A stretch of DNA of 64,000 nt from Berberis thunbergii (Eukaryota; Streptophyta; Magnoliopsida; Ranunculales; Berberidaceae). The notes under the pieces are model-generated. The model saw nothing but the letters and a program-made list of their open reading frames with translations, was not told the DNA's origin and did no database searches. Shown here piece after piece: positions 23,352 through 36,212 of this stretch (position 1 is its first letter; each line of letters starts with the position of its first letter). Location: contig QNQO01007607.1 of assembly GCA_003290165.1 (NCBI GenBank), forward strand, positions 1 to 64,000, given 5' to 3'. The position numbers and the translations under genes were made by a program.

Positions 23352-26300
23352 TTACCAAACTATCATGTCCCAATTTTCAATTGGCAGGGGCATAGGTGGG
23401 AACTTCGTTAAATTCTTCCCTCCTTCTTGAAGAAATTGATTTATGAGATACAAACCATAATCCAGGGTCCGAGCATCTGTTGGGTTTGAAATACCGAACC
23501 TTTTTCGAAGTTGGTGCGAAAGATCATCACATATATTCACTGAGAACCTTGTCCATAGCAAATCTGGGTGAAGTGGATGACATCCATTAGAATCGCACTA
23601 AACAATCTTCTCAACTGATTCCCAGTTTTCATGATCGCAGCCTCTTCAAGGCACTGAATCCATTCATCATAATCTTCTAGGAGTCCTCGTGAAGTGCAAG
23701 CTAATTTGAAGGTGTCGTGTAAAACATTGTCATATGTGCGCAAATGTTCAAATGATTGTGGCCCTTTTACAACCGTTAGAAGCAGTCGCAAATAAAACCT
23801 TTCACCTTCATGAGGACTGGCAAAATACATTCTTCCAATTGCATAGCCCATTTTTCTTTTTGTCCACATTTTTTGTGATTTTTGCCAAACAAAATGTTGG
23901 GGGAATTGTTGGTAGGTAAATGTACGTGCAAACGGATCTACAGCACAACATGCAAAAAAATGCAGTTAAAGTCGACATTTGGTGTCTAGCTCTAAGTAAA
24001 ATTGATTGTGCTTGATCTTTAGGATTGAACACAACATGATGCATTCCAGGTAAATGAAGCGCCAATCGAACCACTGTAGGATTTTCTTCGTGTAAAAGAT
24101 GACCAAATATCCGCCAAGCAACTTCTGGCGGACCAATATATCGATCATCAAGATATTGCTGGATTTCATCTACTCCCCCTAGTACCATTGTTGTTCTATC
24201 ATGACCTTTATAAATGTACTTGTGTATGTATTTAACACATCTAATTCCCTCACACACTTTCACATTAATATGACAATCAAACATCCTTGAAAGATATGGA
24301 TTATATGGCACTACATCTCTATTATCAACTGGTTGACCCTTCACATTATATACTCGGCCAGTATTGCGGCGTCGATAAATAGGATATCCATCTTGGCCCA
24401 TTGTTGTTGTTTCTGAATATTCGCGAGGATATATTTTTGTGCACCTCCCAGTCTCCATACACGGTGCTCCAGAATTTTGAACACCACACGGTCCATGCAC
24501 CATACAATGTAAAACTGTTTGAAATAGCATCGGATCTTTATCCGGGTTAGGAAATTCTGCACACACGATCTTATCAATTTGAGCGGTAGTGCGAATTTTT
24601 TGTAAATGGTGAAGGAATATAAGTGCGTGCATATGAGGTAGCCCACGCTTTTGGAATTCAATGGTAAAGACATGAGCTACAACATCACCGAATGTGCCTC
24701 TTTTGATAATCTTATCCATTAGACATTTTCTTTTTAACTCAAAAACTCGAGACACTAAATCTGGGCGATCCGTATGCTTTGGTGAGGTAACAGAGCATCC
24801 ATAATTTCAGGCCATTTTGGATTTGCATTCATGGTTAAGAAAACATCTGGATGATTGTTGTAACGTGTGATAGCCATTGAATCTTGAAATATCTCAAACA
24901 TGTGTCTTGGACTACCAATATGGGATGACGGCAAAATAAGTCGCTTCCCAACTTGATCTGGTCTTAACCCATCGGGCCCAATGTCCGTAAGACTTTCATA
25001 GAGCTCAGCCCTGAGCTTTGTTTGATTGTTCCTCACATACATTAATCGATTTTGCTCTGTTGAAGCCCAAGCATCTACTAAAAACTCCTGAAGCAATTTG
25101 CCACCTCTCAAAATTGTTGAGTACTCAGTTGGTTGTTCGAACAAACGATAACTGTAAAACTCCATCTGAGTAAGTCGTTTATTTGAACACCTATTAGTTG
25201 TAACATCCCACTGAGTTAATTCAGGTTCCCAACCTAAGTCGTCATACGGAAATAATAGCACATAATGAAGCGGTAAGTAAGCTGGGTGACATTCATTAAT
25301 TTTCATCAACTCTTGATTTCCTCGCAAATATACGACAATATCTTTGGTTGTTTACTTCAGGCACATCTCCAGGCAAAATAATTGCTATTTCATTTGATGA
25401 AAGAAGATTGTAACGCCGCCGATCTTTATGACAACTATAGTGTAAATACACAGGTATGTTTTGGTCAACAGAATTTGTTTTATTCAGAATCTCGTATGCT
25501 TGACGGTATTTCTCCACAAACACATTATACTGCAACAAAGCAGCTTGAATGATTTTGAGCACATCTAATCTCAAGCGTGGATTTCGACGACTGTGGGTAT
25601 GTAATGCTGAATCGGGATCATAAATGTAAAGCTGTGATTATACTGCATCTTGGCCTTGTTGCGGAATTAACGCTCCCGTTTGATGTCGTAATTCTCCATG
25701 AATAATAAAGCTTGTGGGACCCCTCCCATTGAGTACCCTTGGCTCAAATTTAGTACCAAGACTCGTAAATGCATTCACAGCATTATACTCGCGAATATGT
25801 GTACGAAAATTATTTGATTGAACATCATCTCCCTCATACAACACTTGAAGCAATGGTGGAGGGGAAGATAACAGTGGCAGCTTCACCTTTCCTTGCAAAC
25901 AACACGTCCCGAAAAAAGGATTCCTTGATGAATATGCCTTCAATTTTTCATCATTCCAATGTAGTGCTGAGCAATGAGGACACAAAAAATTCATTTTGCC
26001 TAAGAAATGACGTGTTTCTTCTTGATGAGCTTGTGAGTCAATTTCATGCCTGAAATCCAAACCACTATGACGGGAAGTATCGGCATTAGGAAGTCGGTCA
26101 TTTGTAATTGGCCTAAACAAATTGTAAGATAGATAATGAGTTACAATTTAGAAAACTTGATAAAGTTAAATTATATGAGAAAATAGAAAAAAAAACAAGT
26201 ATACATGTTTGTTGGAGCATTTGGAGATGCGTTAAGCGTAGAAAATGAACACCTCCTTGGTTGTTGTGGTGGCAACACATTTTGATCTAACACAGTAAAA

Positions 26301-26461
26301 AATTCATAATTCATGCATCGGGGAGAGATGATATTGAGCATAGCCGTTTGTGATTGTTGCCGCAGCTTTTGTGGAAAAGCGCGATCATTGGGTGTGAAAG
26401 AAGGAAAAGGTATTTGAACAAGAGGCGTCCTACATAAAATTCTCTCTTTGTCTCGACGCAA
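23352..26461 (-). pseudogene. Helitron Rep (HUH endonuclease) and Helitron_like_N region
   Basis: Minus-strand order: 26208-26461 N-terminal exon; probable intron 26113-26207; 25638-26112 (FLCPHCSALHW zinc-like region); an in-frame stop near 25637; 25296-25574 (YIYDP..., VYLHYSC..., AIILPGDVPE); 24755-25327 (CHPAYLPLHYVLLFPYDDLG and GPDGLRPDQVGKRLILPSS); 23808-24755 with the catalytic HUH motif as GLPHMHALIFL (His41 and His43 of that frame) and the paired tyrosines Tyr176 and Tyr180 in VKYIHKYIYKG; then 23537-23869 (GYAIGRMYFASPHEGERFYL) and 23352-23561. Frameshifts near 25327, 23950 and 23550 disable it. In active elements Rep nicks and rejoins single strands at the Helitron ends. Confidence 0.85.
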
Positions 26462-26529
26462 ACGTTGTGCGGATGAACGTTTTGAATTATTATTCTGAAC
26501 AATGTTGTTATCCTAAAATACATTTAAAA

Positions 26530-28080
26530 TGGTAAATGATTACACACTAAAAGAATTAAGGCATGCATATAATCTAAACAATGAAAACGTGCATAGACAA
26601 TGGGAAAATAAGAAGGGGCCTATATAACACAATAAACAATGAAATAATAATAAAGTTACGCACTTATACATACCTGAATAAATACAACTTTTCGTTTACC
26701 CTTTTGAATAGAACCGGCATTTTCCTTTCCCTTGCATAAAAAACTTAAGTAAATAAGCATAAGACGGTAAAAACAATTAATATAAATAATGCAGTACACA
26801 GATCAGCACACGCATTGAAAGTTAAGAATGTTGTACACACCCCAACAAATTTGCCTTTCCCCTTTTCGGCAATTGTGGCTTTTGTTTTTCCTTTTCCCTA
26901 GAAAGAAACACACACAAATATAAATTTAATTTTCTAAGGTGTAAGGTTAAAGAAGCATATGTACATACTAATATAAATTTTGTTAGGAAAAAACATATGT
27001 ACATACCCCAAAGCATTGGAGTTTGGATATTCTCTGTTTTGTAGTATTCACATAAGCAGTCAAGGTAGTGTCTAACTTAGGTTGATTTTTTCTCTCTCTC
27101 GACGCAAACGTTGGCCTAGCGCACGCTTGGAAACGTTACTGTCTATAGGGACATTTTCTTTTCCCTTTCCCATATCCATATTTGGCTTTAACAAAAAAAA
27201 AACAGATAACTTGGTATAAATAAATATGTATATATTTATTGTTAGAAATAGTGAAAAAGAAAAAACAAATAAATAAATAGAAATAATACATGTTGATTGG
27301 GAACATTGGACCTGAGGCCATTATCTATAATAAATTGCTCCTAGTAAAAGGATGACATGTTAAAATCTTTGGCTAATTTATTAAAAACTAAGTGAAAAGA
27401 GAAATTAACAAAATTTCTTACTGTCCTCGGCAAGTTTGAATCAACTTGCTCATCACGAACTGTAACCCTGACGCCTTGTTTTTCTAGAAATTTGATCTAT
27501 GGCAAACATATAAGTAAGTGAGTAATTTTAAGGTGAAAATTGTAAGATAGATGGCGGAAAAACTATGCATTTTTCTTACAGTTCCTTCTACGGCTGAATC
27601 CACCTGCAAACAAAGAAGGTGTCATATATATGAGACAACCAATTCGAAGTAAGATGTAGTAGTATCAACCTACTATAGTACCTGTCCAAAAATCATCATT
27701 TCAGAGTAGGGTGGATTTTGAACTAAGTGGTCCATAATTACGGTCAAGTACAATGAAAGGTTAGGGATTCCTAAAAAGAAAAGGAAATGTTTTTATATTG
27801 CAACAAAATCTTTACAATTGAGCTATATTTTTAGAACAACCATCAATTCAATAAGCATCAACAAAGCATCAACAACATATTACTTCAATGGGAAGTTGAT
27901 TAAAAAAATGATTTACAATCAAAACGGGCTTACATGACGACTTTACCCGTATAAAAAACAAACAAAGTTAAGGACTTTGCCCAAAAAAAAAAGACTGCAA
28001 CCCTGTCGGCGAAACAGAACTTGAGAACTAATAAGCCACTACTCAACACTTTAAACAAACCAAAAAACAAAACAAAAGTT
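26530..28080. other. No clear gene; short Lys/Gly-rich open segments on the minus strand
   Basis: AT-rich Helitron interior upstream of Rep. On the minus strand several short similar segments encode KGKGK-like or KGKRK-like peptides (near 26690-26730, 26830-26900 and 27130-27180), each next to GT-like donor sites. They may be small repeated exons of an N-terminal extension. Nothing is recognised beyond that. Confidence 0.3.
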
Positions 28081-28099
28081 GCATAAGAAAAAAGAGAAG

Positions 28100-29400
28100 C
28101 AAGCAAAACTGAGACAGGGTAAGCAGCACCGCACCCCCCTGTCCAGACTGAAACCTCACACCTCCCGCACCAAGCATCCCACCGCTCCCTGCCTTAGCCA
28201 GACAGCAAGGGCGAACCTGGCTGCTCTTGCCTCGCAGCCGAACCGCCAGCCAAAACCGGACATTCGCAAGGCCTAGCTCAGCCTAGCATCCACTGTTGTA
28301 CAGAAAAACAGGGAGCAAAAATACTGTTCATGCAGATAGCACCCAGTCCCATACAGCATCCGGTCTCAGACTACACTCGTCTTGCGCGCAAGACAATCCA
28401 ATCTCCAGCAAGACTGACCCAACTGATAGACTGCACCCTTAGAACCTTGTCCTTAGAACCGCTGCAAACTTAAAACACCAAATGGAGTCAACCCAAGCAG
28501 CCAGCTGGCAGCAACCCGGACAGCACCGTGCGGCCTGGACTGCGGATTGTGGACTGCGGACTGCGGACTGGGACTACAGCCTGGACTGCAGACTGCGGCT
28601 TGGATTTGCTGCGGACTGTGCTGCGGCCTGGACTGCGGACTGCGGCCTGGATTTGCTGCGCCCTGGACTGCGGATTGGTGAGGCAGTGGTGAGATGGTGG
28701 ACGCGATGGCCGCTGTTGCGCAGCAGTGCATACCGTTACGCAGCAGTGCGGGATGTCTAGAACTGTTACGCATACTGTTACGCATAATGTTACGCAGCAG
28801 TGCATACTGTGGACGCGATGGCCGCTGTTTGGGGTGCAAACACGCACTCTGCCTGGAACTAACTGAGGCCTGGAGCTGCTGCGGCCTGAGCTGAATGCGA
28901 TCTGGTTGCGGCGGCCTGGAGCTGCTGCGAACTGGATTTGGTGCGGCTTGATGGTGACGCAGTGTCGAGATGGTGGACGCGCGAGAGGATAAATGGACGC
29001 ATTTGCGCAGCAGTTTTAGCGTGCTTTGGAGTAATCAAGCAAGCAAGCTGCCTGCCTGCCTTCCTGCAAGCAAGCCTGCCTGCCTGCAAGCAAGGAAGCA
29101 AAAATCCAGAGCATACGAAAATCATAGTTTAATTGACATCACAAATTCCAATCCAATAAATATTGTCAGAATCTTATAAAATAAGGCCCTAGATTTAGAA
29201 GGTCAAAGAGATTCAGAGCTATAAAAAGGGGACCTTTCCTTCTTAACATCGCTTTGTGACTATTCACTTAGAAAACTTAATATGTGAGAAGCTATATTAA
29301 GTTTTTGAGTTATGGAAAGCTTAGAAAAATATGTGAGAAACTTAGAAAAATGGGCAGGCAGGCAGCATGCTTGAACAGGCAGGTAGGCTTAGTGGTCCTA
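28100..29400. repeat. Low-complexity GC-rich block inside the Helitron
   Basis: It contains runs of GGACTGCGGACTGCGG-type sequence (about 28530-28680), repeated GTTACGCAGCAGTGCAT words (28720-28810) and GCAAGCAAGCTGCCTGCCTGC runs (29030-29100, again near 29350). The open frames on both strands here (Cys, Ala and Gln rich) are by-products of this repetition and should not be read as genes. Confidence 0.7.
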
Positions 29401-30071
29401 TTTTTAACGAATGGAGTAAATGGAATTGGAGCTAATGCATTTGTCTCCGCAACCCCAGATATATTTAGCAAACACGCAGATATTTTTAGCAAACACGCAG
29501 ATATATTAACATAGCACCACCATCACATCCTATACTCAATCTCTCAAACTACTAAAACACCAAACCCAGGCAACAAAAGAAATCAAATACTCATCACAGC
29601 AGTAATGTGATGGTGGCAATTTTATAATAACATAAATATAAACATAAACATAGCCATAGAAATTCAACTCACGACAGCATTACTAATAGAAATTCTACAC
29701 TCAGTAACCAAAATAATAACATAAACATAACCCTAACCCTAGAAATGCTATATGTGAAAATCAAACATAGTAGTGGTTTTAGGAGAGAAATCCCTTTGTT
29801 AGTGCTGGTGCCACACAATAAAACACTCTTGTATTCAGTTTCACCAAAATTCTGGATCCATTTCCATTGATATAAAGAAATATATAAATTTAAACTATAC
29901 ATCAATTGTTCCACCCCTCTAAAAAGGACTATACATAAAGGTGTTTCCATGGTTACCATAGTTTAGATTTATAAAAAAAAATTAAATTTGGTAACCATTT
30001 TTCCATTCATGGGGGAAAATTATAAACTATGGTAATAAAGAAACAACTGGCTTAAGAAACAACTCTATATT
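29401..30071. other. No recognisable gene (Helitron interior)
   Basis: AT-rich sequence. It contains a few ATAACATAAACATA words and a short TAACCCTAACCCTAG stretch. No coding signal. Confidence 0.4.
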
Positions 30072-33000
30072 ATTAAAGAAACAACTGGCTTAAGATATCT
30101 ATTTTATCTTTTACTCACAAAAAAATGGAGCACTAAGCAAGCGAGCATGCTGCCTGCAAGCAAGCATGCTGTCAGCCTGCCTGCAAGCAAGCATGCTACT
30201 TGCCTGCCTGGCTGCAAGCAAACTCATTGATGTTGAGTTTAGTCCAAGATCCAACAATTATTACAAATGGTAGTTTGGATTAAAAAAATAATCAAACAGC
30301 AAAGTAAAAAAGAGGTTAAAAAGTATCATGCACATGTAGAATAGGAAGTGTTCTCATGGCTGAAATATATGGTTGAATTACGTGGCAGATATTGGTTAAA
30401 TCAATATTTGAAAATTATAAACTATGGTAATAAAGAAACAACTGGCTTAAGAAACAACTCTATATTATTAAAGAAACAACTGGCCTAAGAGATCTATTTT
30501 CTCTTTGACTGACAAAAAAAATGGAACACTAAGCAAGCGAGCATGCTGTCTGCAAGCAAGCAAACTGCCTGGATGCCTGCAAGCAAGCAAGCAAGCATGC
30601 TGCCTGCCTGCTTGCAAGCAAGCATGCTACCTGCCTGCCTGGCTGCAAGCAAACTCATTGAGGTTGAGTTTAGTCCAAGATCCAACAATTATTACAAATG
30701 GTAGTTTGGATTTAAAAAATAATCAAACAGCAATGTGAAAAAGAGGTTAAAAAGTATCATGCACATGTAGAATAGGAAGTGTTCTCATGGCTGAGATATA
30801 TGGTTGAATTACGTGGCCGATATTGGTTAAATCAAAATTTGAAAATTATAAACTATGGTAATAAAGAAACAACTGGCTTAAGAAACAACTCTATATTATT
30901 AAAGAAATAACTGGCTTAAGAGATCTATTTTATCTTTGACTGACAAAAAAAATGGAGCACTAAGCAAGCGAGCATGCTGCCTGCAAGCAAGCAAACTGCC
31001 TGGATGCCTGCAAATTGCTTGCCTGCGCGCAAGCAAGCTGCCTGCCTGTGCGCAAGCAAGTTGCCTACCTGCGCGCAAGCAAGCTGCCTGAAAGCAAGCA
31101 AGCATGCTGCCTGCAAGCAAGCATGCTACCTGGCTGCAAGCAAACTCATTGAGGTTGAATTTAGTCCAAGATCCAACAATTATTACAAATGGTAGTTTGG
31201 ATTTAAAAAATAATCAAACAGCAAAGTGAAAAAGAGGTTAAAAAGTATCATGCACATGTAGAATAGGAAGTGTTTTCATGGCTGAGATATATGGTTGAAT
31301 TACGTGGCCGATATTGGTTAAATCAATATTTGAAAAACTTTCTTTTTCCAATATTTTGCAGTTGAGATCAATATGGTAATTAACATATTTGACTCAATGG
31401 ACAATTCAACTTTAGATATTAAGCTAGACCACCACACATGTTTTGTACCAAAACAATGTGCTTTCGTAATCAATTTGGTTATCAATCACTATTGCAACTC
31501 TAGCATACTCAATGGCATGCAAAACTCCGTATGCATGAACATCAATGTTTATGTAGATCACTAATAAAGGATAACATATAGGTCGACTCTTGAATAATAC
31601 ATCAAACATTGACCCAAATAAACCTAACCATTTTTTTGGGCGAACTCAATAAATAATCAATTATTAATGTGTTACAACTCTACAACAGTACAGCCTGAGA
31701 TGACTAATACGAAATAAAATCAACAAATAAAATAATGGCAAATATGATTACCTTCCAATAATAAGAGAAAAGTGAGGGAGGATCAATGACGAAGGACTTG
31801 TGAAGTCGTCCTGGATAATACTCTGAAACAGTCTTCAAGCTTGCCAGCAAAAAATTCATAAAAGATGAAGTTGATCCGAAAAATCCTGCATTTGCACGTC
31901 TTGTTTAATTTAATCAATTATTCAACCCTATGCACCAAAAGAGCTCAAACAATTTCAAAAACTATATATTATTAAATAAACAACTGGCTTAAGAGATCTA
32001 TTTTTTCTTTTAAGCACTAAGCAAGCAAGCTGCCTGGATGCCAGCAAGAAAGCATGTTGCCTGCCTGTACGCAAGCAAGCATGTTGCCTGCCTGCCTGCC
32101 TACCTGCAAGCAAACTCATTGAGGTTGAGTTTAGTCCAAGATCCAACAATTATTTAAAATGGTAGTTTGGATTTAAAAAATAATCAAACAGCAAAGTGAA
32201 AAAGAGGATAAAAAGTATCATGCACATGTAGAATAGGAATTGTTATCATGGATGAGATATATGGTAGAATTACGTGGCCGATATTGGTTAAATCAATATT
32301 TGAAAAACTATCTTTTTCCAATATTTTGCAGTTGAGATCAATATGGTAATTAACATATTTGATTCAATGGACAGTTCAACTTTAGCTATTAAGCTAGACC
32401 ACCACACATGTTTTGTAACAAAACAATGTGCTTTCGTAATCAATTTGGTTATCAATCACTATTGCAACTCAGGCACACTCAATGGCATGCAAAATTCCAT
32501 ATGCATGAACATCAATGTTTATGTAGATCACTAATAAAGGATAACATATAGGTCGACTCTTGAATAATACATCAAACATAGACCCAAATAAACCTAACCA
32601 TTTTTTTGGGTGAACTCAATAAATAATCAATTATTAATGTGTTACAACTCTACAACAGTACAGCCTGAGATAACTAATACGAAATAAATCAACAAATAAA
32701 ATAATGGCAAATATGTTTACCTTCCAATGATAAGAGAAAAGTGAGGGAGGATCAATGACGAAGGACTTGTGAAGTCGTCCTGGATAATATTCTGAAACAG
32801 TCTTCAAGCTTGCCAGCAACAAATTCATAAAAGATGAAGCTGATCCGAAAAAGCCTGCATTTGCACGTCTTGTTTAATATAATCAATTATTCAACCCCAT
32901 GCACCAAAAGAACTTAAACAATTTCAAAAACTCTATATTATTAAATAAACAACTGGCTTAAGAGATCTATTTTTTTTTTAATGACACAAAAAATGGAGCA

Positions 33001-33620
33001 CTAAGCAAGCGAGCATGCTGCCTGCAAGCAAGCAAGCTGCCTGGATGCCTGCAAGCAAGCATGTTGCCTGCCTGCAGGCAAGCAAGCTGCCTGCCTGCAA
33101 GCAAACTCATTGAGGTTGAGTTTAGTCCAAGATCCAACAATTATTAAAAATGGTAGTTTGGATTTAAAAAATAATCAAACAGCAAAGTGAAAAAGAGGAT
33201 AAAAAGTATCATGCACATGTAGAATAGCTTCCATCATGTTTACCAAATAAACCTAACCATTTTTGTGGGTGAACTCAATAAATAATCAATTATTAATGTG
33301 TTACAACTCTACAACAGTACAGCCTGAGATAACTAATACGAAATAAAAACACAAAATACAATAATGGCAAATATGTTTACCTTCAAAAGATAAGAGAAAA
33401 GTGAGAAGTCGTCCTAAATAAAACTCTAAAACAATCTTCAAGTTTGCCAACAACAAATTCATAAAAGATAAAGCTGATTTGAAAAAGCCTACATTGCACG
33501 TCTTGTTGAATTTAATCAATTATTCAACCCCATGCACCAAAAGAACTTAAACAATTTCAAAAACTCTATATTATTAAACAAATTATTAAACAAACAACTG
33601 GGCTGAAGAGATATCTTTTT
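30072..33620. repeat. Large tandem repeat array in the Helitron, five units of 0.4-1.1 kb
   Basis: Units open with ATTAAAGAAACAACTGGCTT-like words near 30072, 30470, 30898, 31971, 32939 and (partial) 33586. Each carries a GCAAGCAAGC/CTGCCTGCCTGC cluster, then TGAGTTTAGTCCAAGATCC and TAGTTTGGATT. The two long units (30898, 31971) also contain a near-identical 63-codon open segment (31373-31564 and 32343-32534) starting MVINIFDSMD and a downstream block with TAACCATTTTTTTGGG. Length differences suggest deletion or unequal exchange between units. The 63-codon segment was not assigned to a family. Confidence 0.8.
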
Positions 33621-34564
33621 TCCTTTACTGTACTGTAAACTATTTTTTTTCAATTCAAACACTCAATGAGGATACATCATTTCTTTGAAGGATTACAAAC
33701 CCAATAATACCCTTATAGCCCGACCATTACTTAATCAAAGAAAAATAAAGAAGAATTTAGGAGATATTGTTCAAATAAAGAAAAATTTAGGAGAGATTGT
33801 TTAAATAAATAAAGAAGAACATACTTTGTTCAAATAGGAATTTCATCAAACATATTTTGTGCATATTTTGTGCATCAATTCTTAGATAACTAATACGAAA
33901 TAAATAAGAAACATATTTTGTGCATCAATTCTTCACTACTTTATAACACTTGAAGCGATTTGTTCATAGAGGATTTTCATCAAACAGAATTTTCATCAAA
34001 TAAAGAAGAAACATACTTTGTTCAAATAGGAATTTCAATTCTTAGATAACTAATACGAAATAAAGAAGAAACATATTAGAGTTGCGTGAGAGGATTTGTT
34101 CAAAGAAGAAACAGAGATGATTTGTTCAAAGAGAGTTACTAACAGAGATTTGAGAGAGGATTTGTTCAAAGAGGATTTGTTCAACAAAAATTTGAACAAA
34201 CAGAGAAAGAAATTGCTTACAAAAAGAGATTTCTTTGTTAAAACAGAGATTTCTTTGTTAAAACAGAAATTTGAACAAACAGAGAAAGAGGATTTGAGAG
34301 AGAAAGAGAGTAACTAACAGAGATTTGAGAGTTACTTACAGAGATGAATGAGAAGTGTTTTTGCGTGAGAGTTGCTGCGTGAAGAGAGGGATTTGCTGCA
34401 TGAGATAGACTGCGTGAGAGAGGGATATGCTGCTGCGTGAGAGAGGGATTCGCAGTGTGAGAGAGACTTCAGAGAAATTTGTGAGCGCGGGAGAATTGTT
34501 GAGTTTTTGAGATTTTGAGTTTATTGTCTGCGGGGAGAGTAACTGAGATTTAATTTGTTTCCAC
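33621..34564. repeat. Direct-repeat, purine-rich 5' region of the Helitron
   Basis: Repeated words GAGGATTTGTTCAAAGA, AACAGAGATTTGAGAGAG and ATACTTTGTTCAAATAGGAA (33830-34320), then repeated TGCGTGAGAGAGGGATTTGC (34370-34460). On the Helitron's own strand this is pyrimidine-rich and lies within about 1 kb of its 5' end, so it could be a leader or promoter region. The open frame at 34096-34317 is repeat-derived. Confidence 0.5.
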
Positions 34565-34695
34565 AAACATAAGTGGTGCCACGTAGGACAAACAGAGAGT
34601 GGGCACTTTTCATGAACAGTGAAAAGCCTATCTGAAATGTAAGATAGATTTCCTCCGTTGGATCAGAATGAGATGGAACTTTCCTTTTACCCAGA

Positions 34696-35130
34696 TTAGT
34701 ACTAGTCTGTGTGCCAGTTTTGGTATTCTATTTGAGAGTGAATTTGATTCTAACCCGTGCTGGGTTGGAAGCAGAATTGTCTTCACTTGAGGTGTCATTA
34801 TCCGAACTTAAAGCCCTCAATTGAGCAAGTGCAGATTCATCCCTGAAAAGTGCATGTGGCTGAGATTCGTCTGTTGTTCTCGAGTAAATAAGAGACGAGG
34901 AAGTGATATTCTTCTTGCTTTTAATTTTTCCTCTTCTAGGTCCCTCCATTTGTTTCCTCTCCTTCGTTCGTTCCCTGAGTGAGGTTGTCTTTGAGATGTT
35001 TGTGTCAAAATCTCTTGATCTTGTAGTTTTCTCCAACAGTTGTTCAGGTCGAAGAGTGTTCCTTAGCGTTGAGGTGAAGTTGGGGCGAGGGTGAGTATTT
35101 TCCCGCCCTCTGATCTTGAGATGTGTGGTT
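34696..35130 (-). pseudogene. LINE ORF1 C-terminal end, antisense fragment
   Basis: Minus-strand open frame from about 35130 to 34731: IRGRENTHPRP..., LRPEQLLEKTTRSRDFD..., LRERTKERKQMEGPRRGKIK, then SALAQLRALSSDNDTSSEDN and KFTLK-stop. It is basic then acidic and low in hydrophobic residues, as in the tail of LINE ORF1 proteins after the zinc knuckle. Its direction and position fit the ORF2 start found on the other side of the Helitron (20366-20920). The assignment rests on this context rather than on a diagnostic motif. Confidence 0.45.
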
Positions 35131-35544
35131 GTGGGTAAGCATCTACATCCACCGGTCGTGTTACATGACTCGACCTCCCTGAGTTAGGGTGGTTCGGGAC
35201 TGTCTCACCGAACCACTTAGAAGTTTTGAGAGCCACTTACAAATAGCTCTCTAACATAGCTTCTCTAACAAGGCCTCCCCTTCCATCTTACTATTCCAAC
35301 TACCCAGAATTGATACCTTCATTTTTTATCCTAAAGAGATCTTTTGCTCTGATTTTCTGATTTGCTTGCAGTTGTTCTCTTGTGTTTGTTTCTATTTTTA
35401 TTTTTGCAGGTCTCGGTTGTCACGCTTTTCATCGTCTTCCTCCTTCCTCTACACCAACAAGTCTCCCCTCCCCGCTGTATCTTCAGTAATCATTTCTTTC
35501 CATTAATATCCATCTTCCCCCCATCAAATCTAACCTTTTTTGGC

Positions 35545-36212
35545 AATGAATACACAACACCCAGAACTATACAGCATTAGGCAACTCTTCAACATACACC
35601 ATTACTATAGAAGATTACCAAATCCCGAATCTATGACAAGAACTCAAATTTGCACATTAATTTCCTCCACCACCTCCATTACTGGCCCAATTGTTCATGG
35701 ATTCCAAGCGCATTACTGCTTCTACTCACTACTAATGGACTCTTCTTAAACAATAATCCACCGCCATTACAATCACTCCACGGACCCATTTTAGCCCCAA
35801 ATCCCACTCTCTTTCAATCCACTGGTACATTTTCACAACATACACCATGCTTCATATCCAATGGATAACCCCCCAATTACGTCGTACTCTTCATCCCTAC
35901 CCACTCAACTTACCTTACAACTGCAACATCATAGCACACAACAACCATCTCTATCTCAGCATGCTCATATGGATCAGTTGGTTCGTTATCTAGAACTGCA
36001 ATTGCAAAACAACCTGACAATCCCAACGGCGCCATTTTTAAGCGTTTCTTCTTACCCAAAGAGGTCTACGCATTCATGATGGCATTATAGTGGGAGACAA
36101 CACGTCCTTTTTATGTGAAAAACTTGCCCAACAAGCACGACAGAGCAAACAGATATTTCTTAGAACTATTCTCAGAAGAAAAAGAAATGGAACCACTCAC
36201 ATCTGAGCCGTA
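35545..36212 (+). pseudogene. LINE ORF1-like region, part 1 (left of CACTA insertion)
   Basis: Low-complexity, Pro/His/Thr/Gln-rich reading frames that switch several times. The last stretch reads VGDNTSFLCEKLAQQARQSK in one frame and FLELFSEEKEMEPLTSEP in another. The sequence stops at the CACTA insertion (TSD GTA, 36210-36212) and continues at 49833 with the zinc-knuckle part of a LINE ORF1. Assignment depends mostly on that continuation. Confidence 0.4.

Larger units (their letters stand above)
20921..34695 (-). mobile_element. Helitron, about 13.8 kb, with Rep/helicase remnants
   Basis: On the minus strand the element would start TCTGGGTAAAAGG at 34695 (preceded by A) and end GGGTATTCCACTAA at 20921 (followed by T). 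This fits the Helitron rules of 5' TC, 3' CTRR and insertion between A and T without duplication. A short hairpin lies 13 bp inside the 3' end. Rep and PIF1-like helicase sequences occupy 21676-26461. Both flanks look like parts of one antisense LINE, which supports the boundaries. The 5' 8 kb holds tandem repeats and no recognised captured gene. The 5' end is less certain than the 3' end. Confidence 0.65.

Noticed and set aside
28453..29125. Several overlapping frames of 60-128 codons on both strands
   Set aside because: All arise from low-complexity GGACTGCGG, GTTACGCAGCAG and GCAAGC/TGCC runs. Nearly equal open frames in several phases argue against coding.
29700..29760. TAACCCTAACCCTAG, telomere-like
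   Set aside because: Only two CCCTAA units in AT-rich DNA. Too short to be an interstitial telomere tract of interest.
30494..31195. Cys/Ala/Gln-rich frames such as LACKQAGSMLACLLAG
   Set aside because: Direct translation of the GCAAGCAAGC/CTGCCTGC repeats in the Helitron array.
30072..33620. CRISPR-like or satellite reading of the repeated units
   Set aside because: Units are 0.4-1.1 kb, uneven and in a plant Helitron. There is no short-repeat/unique-spacer pattern.
34817..35094. Plus-strand frame FFLLLIFPLLGPSICFLSF and on
   Set aside because: It is the complement of the basic LINE ORF1 tail on the minus strand, which has the more protein-like composition.
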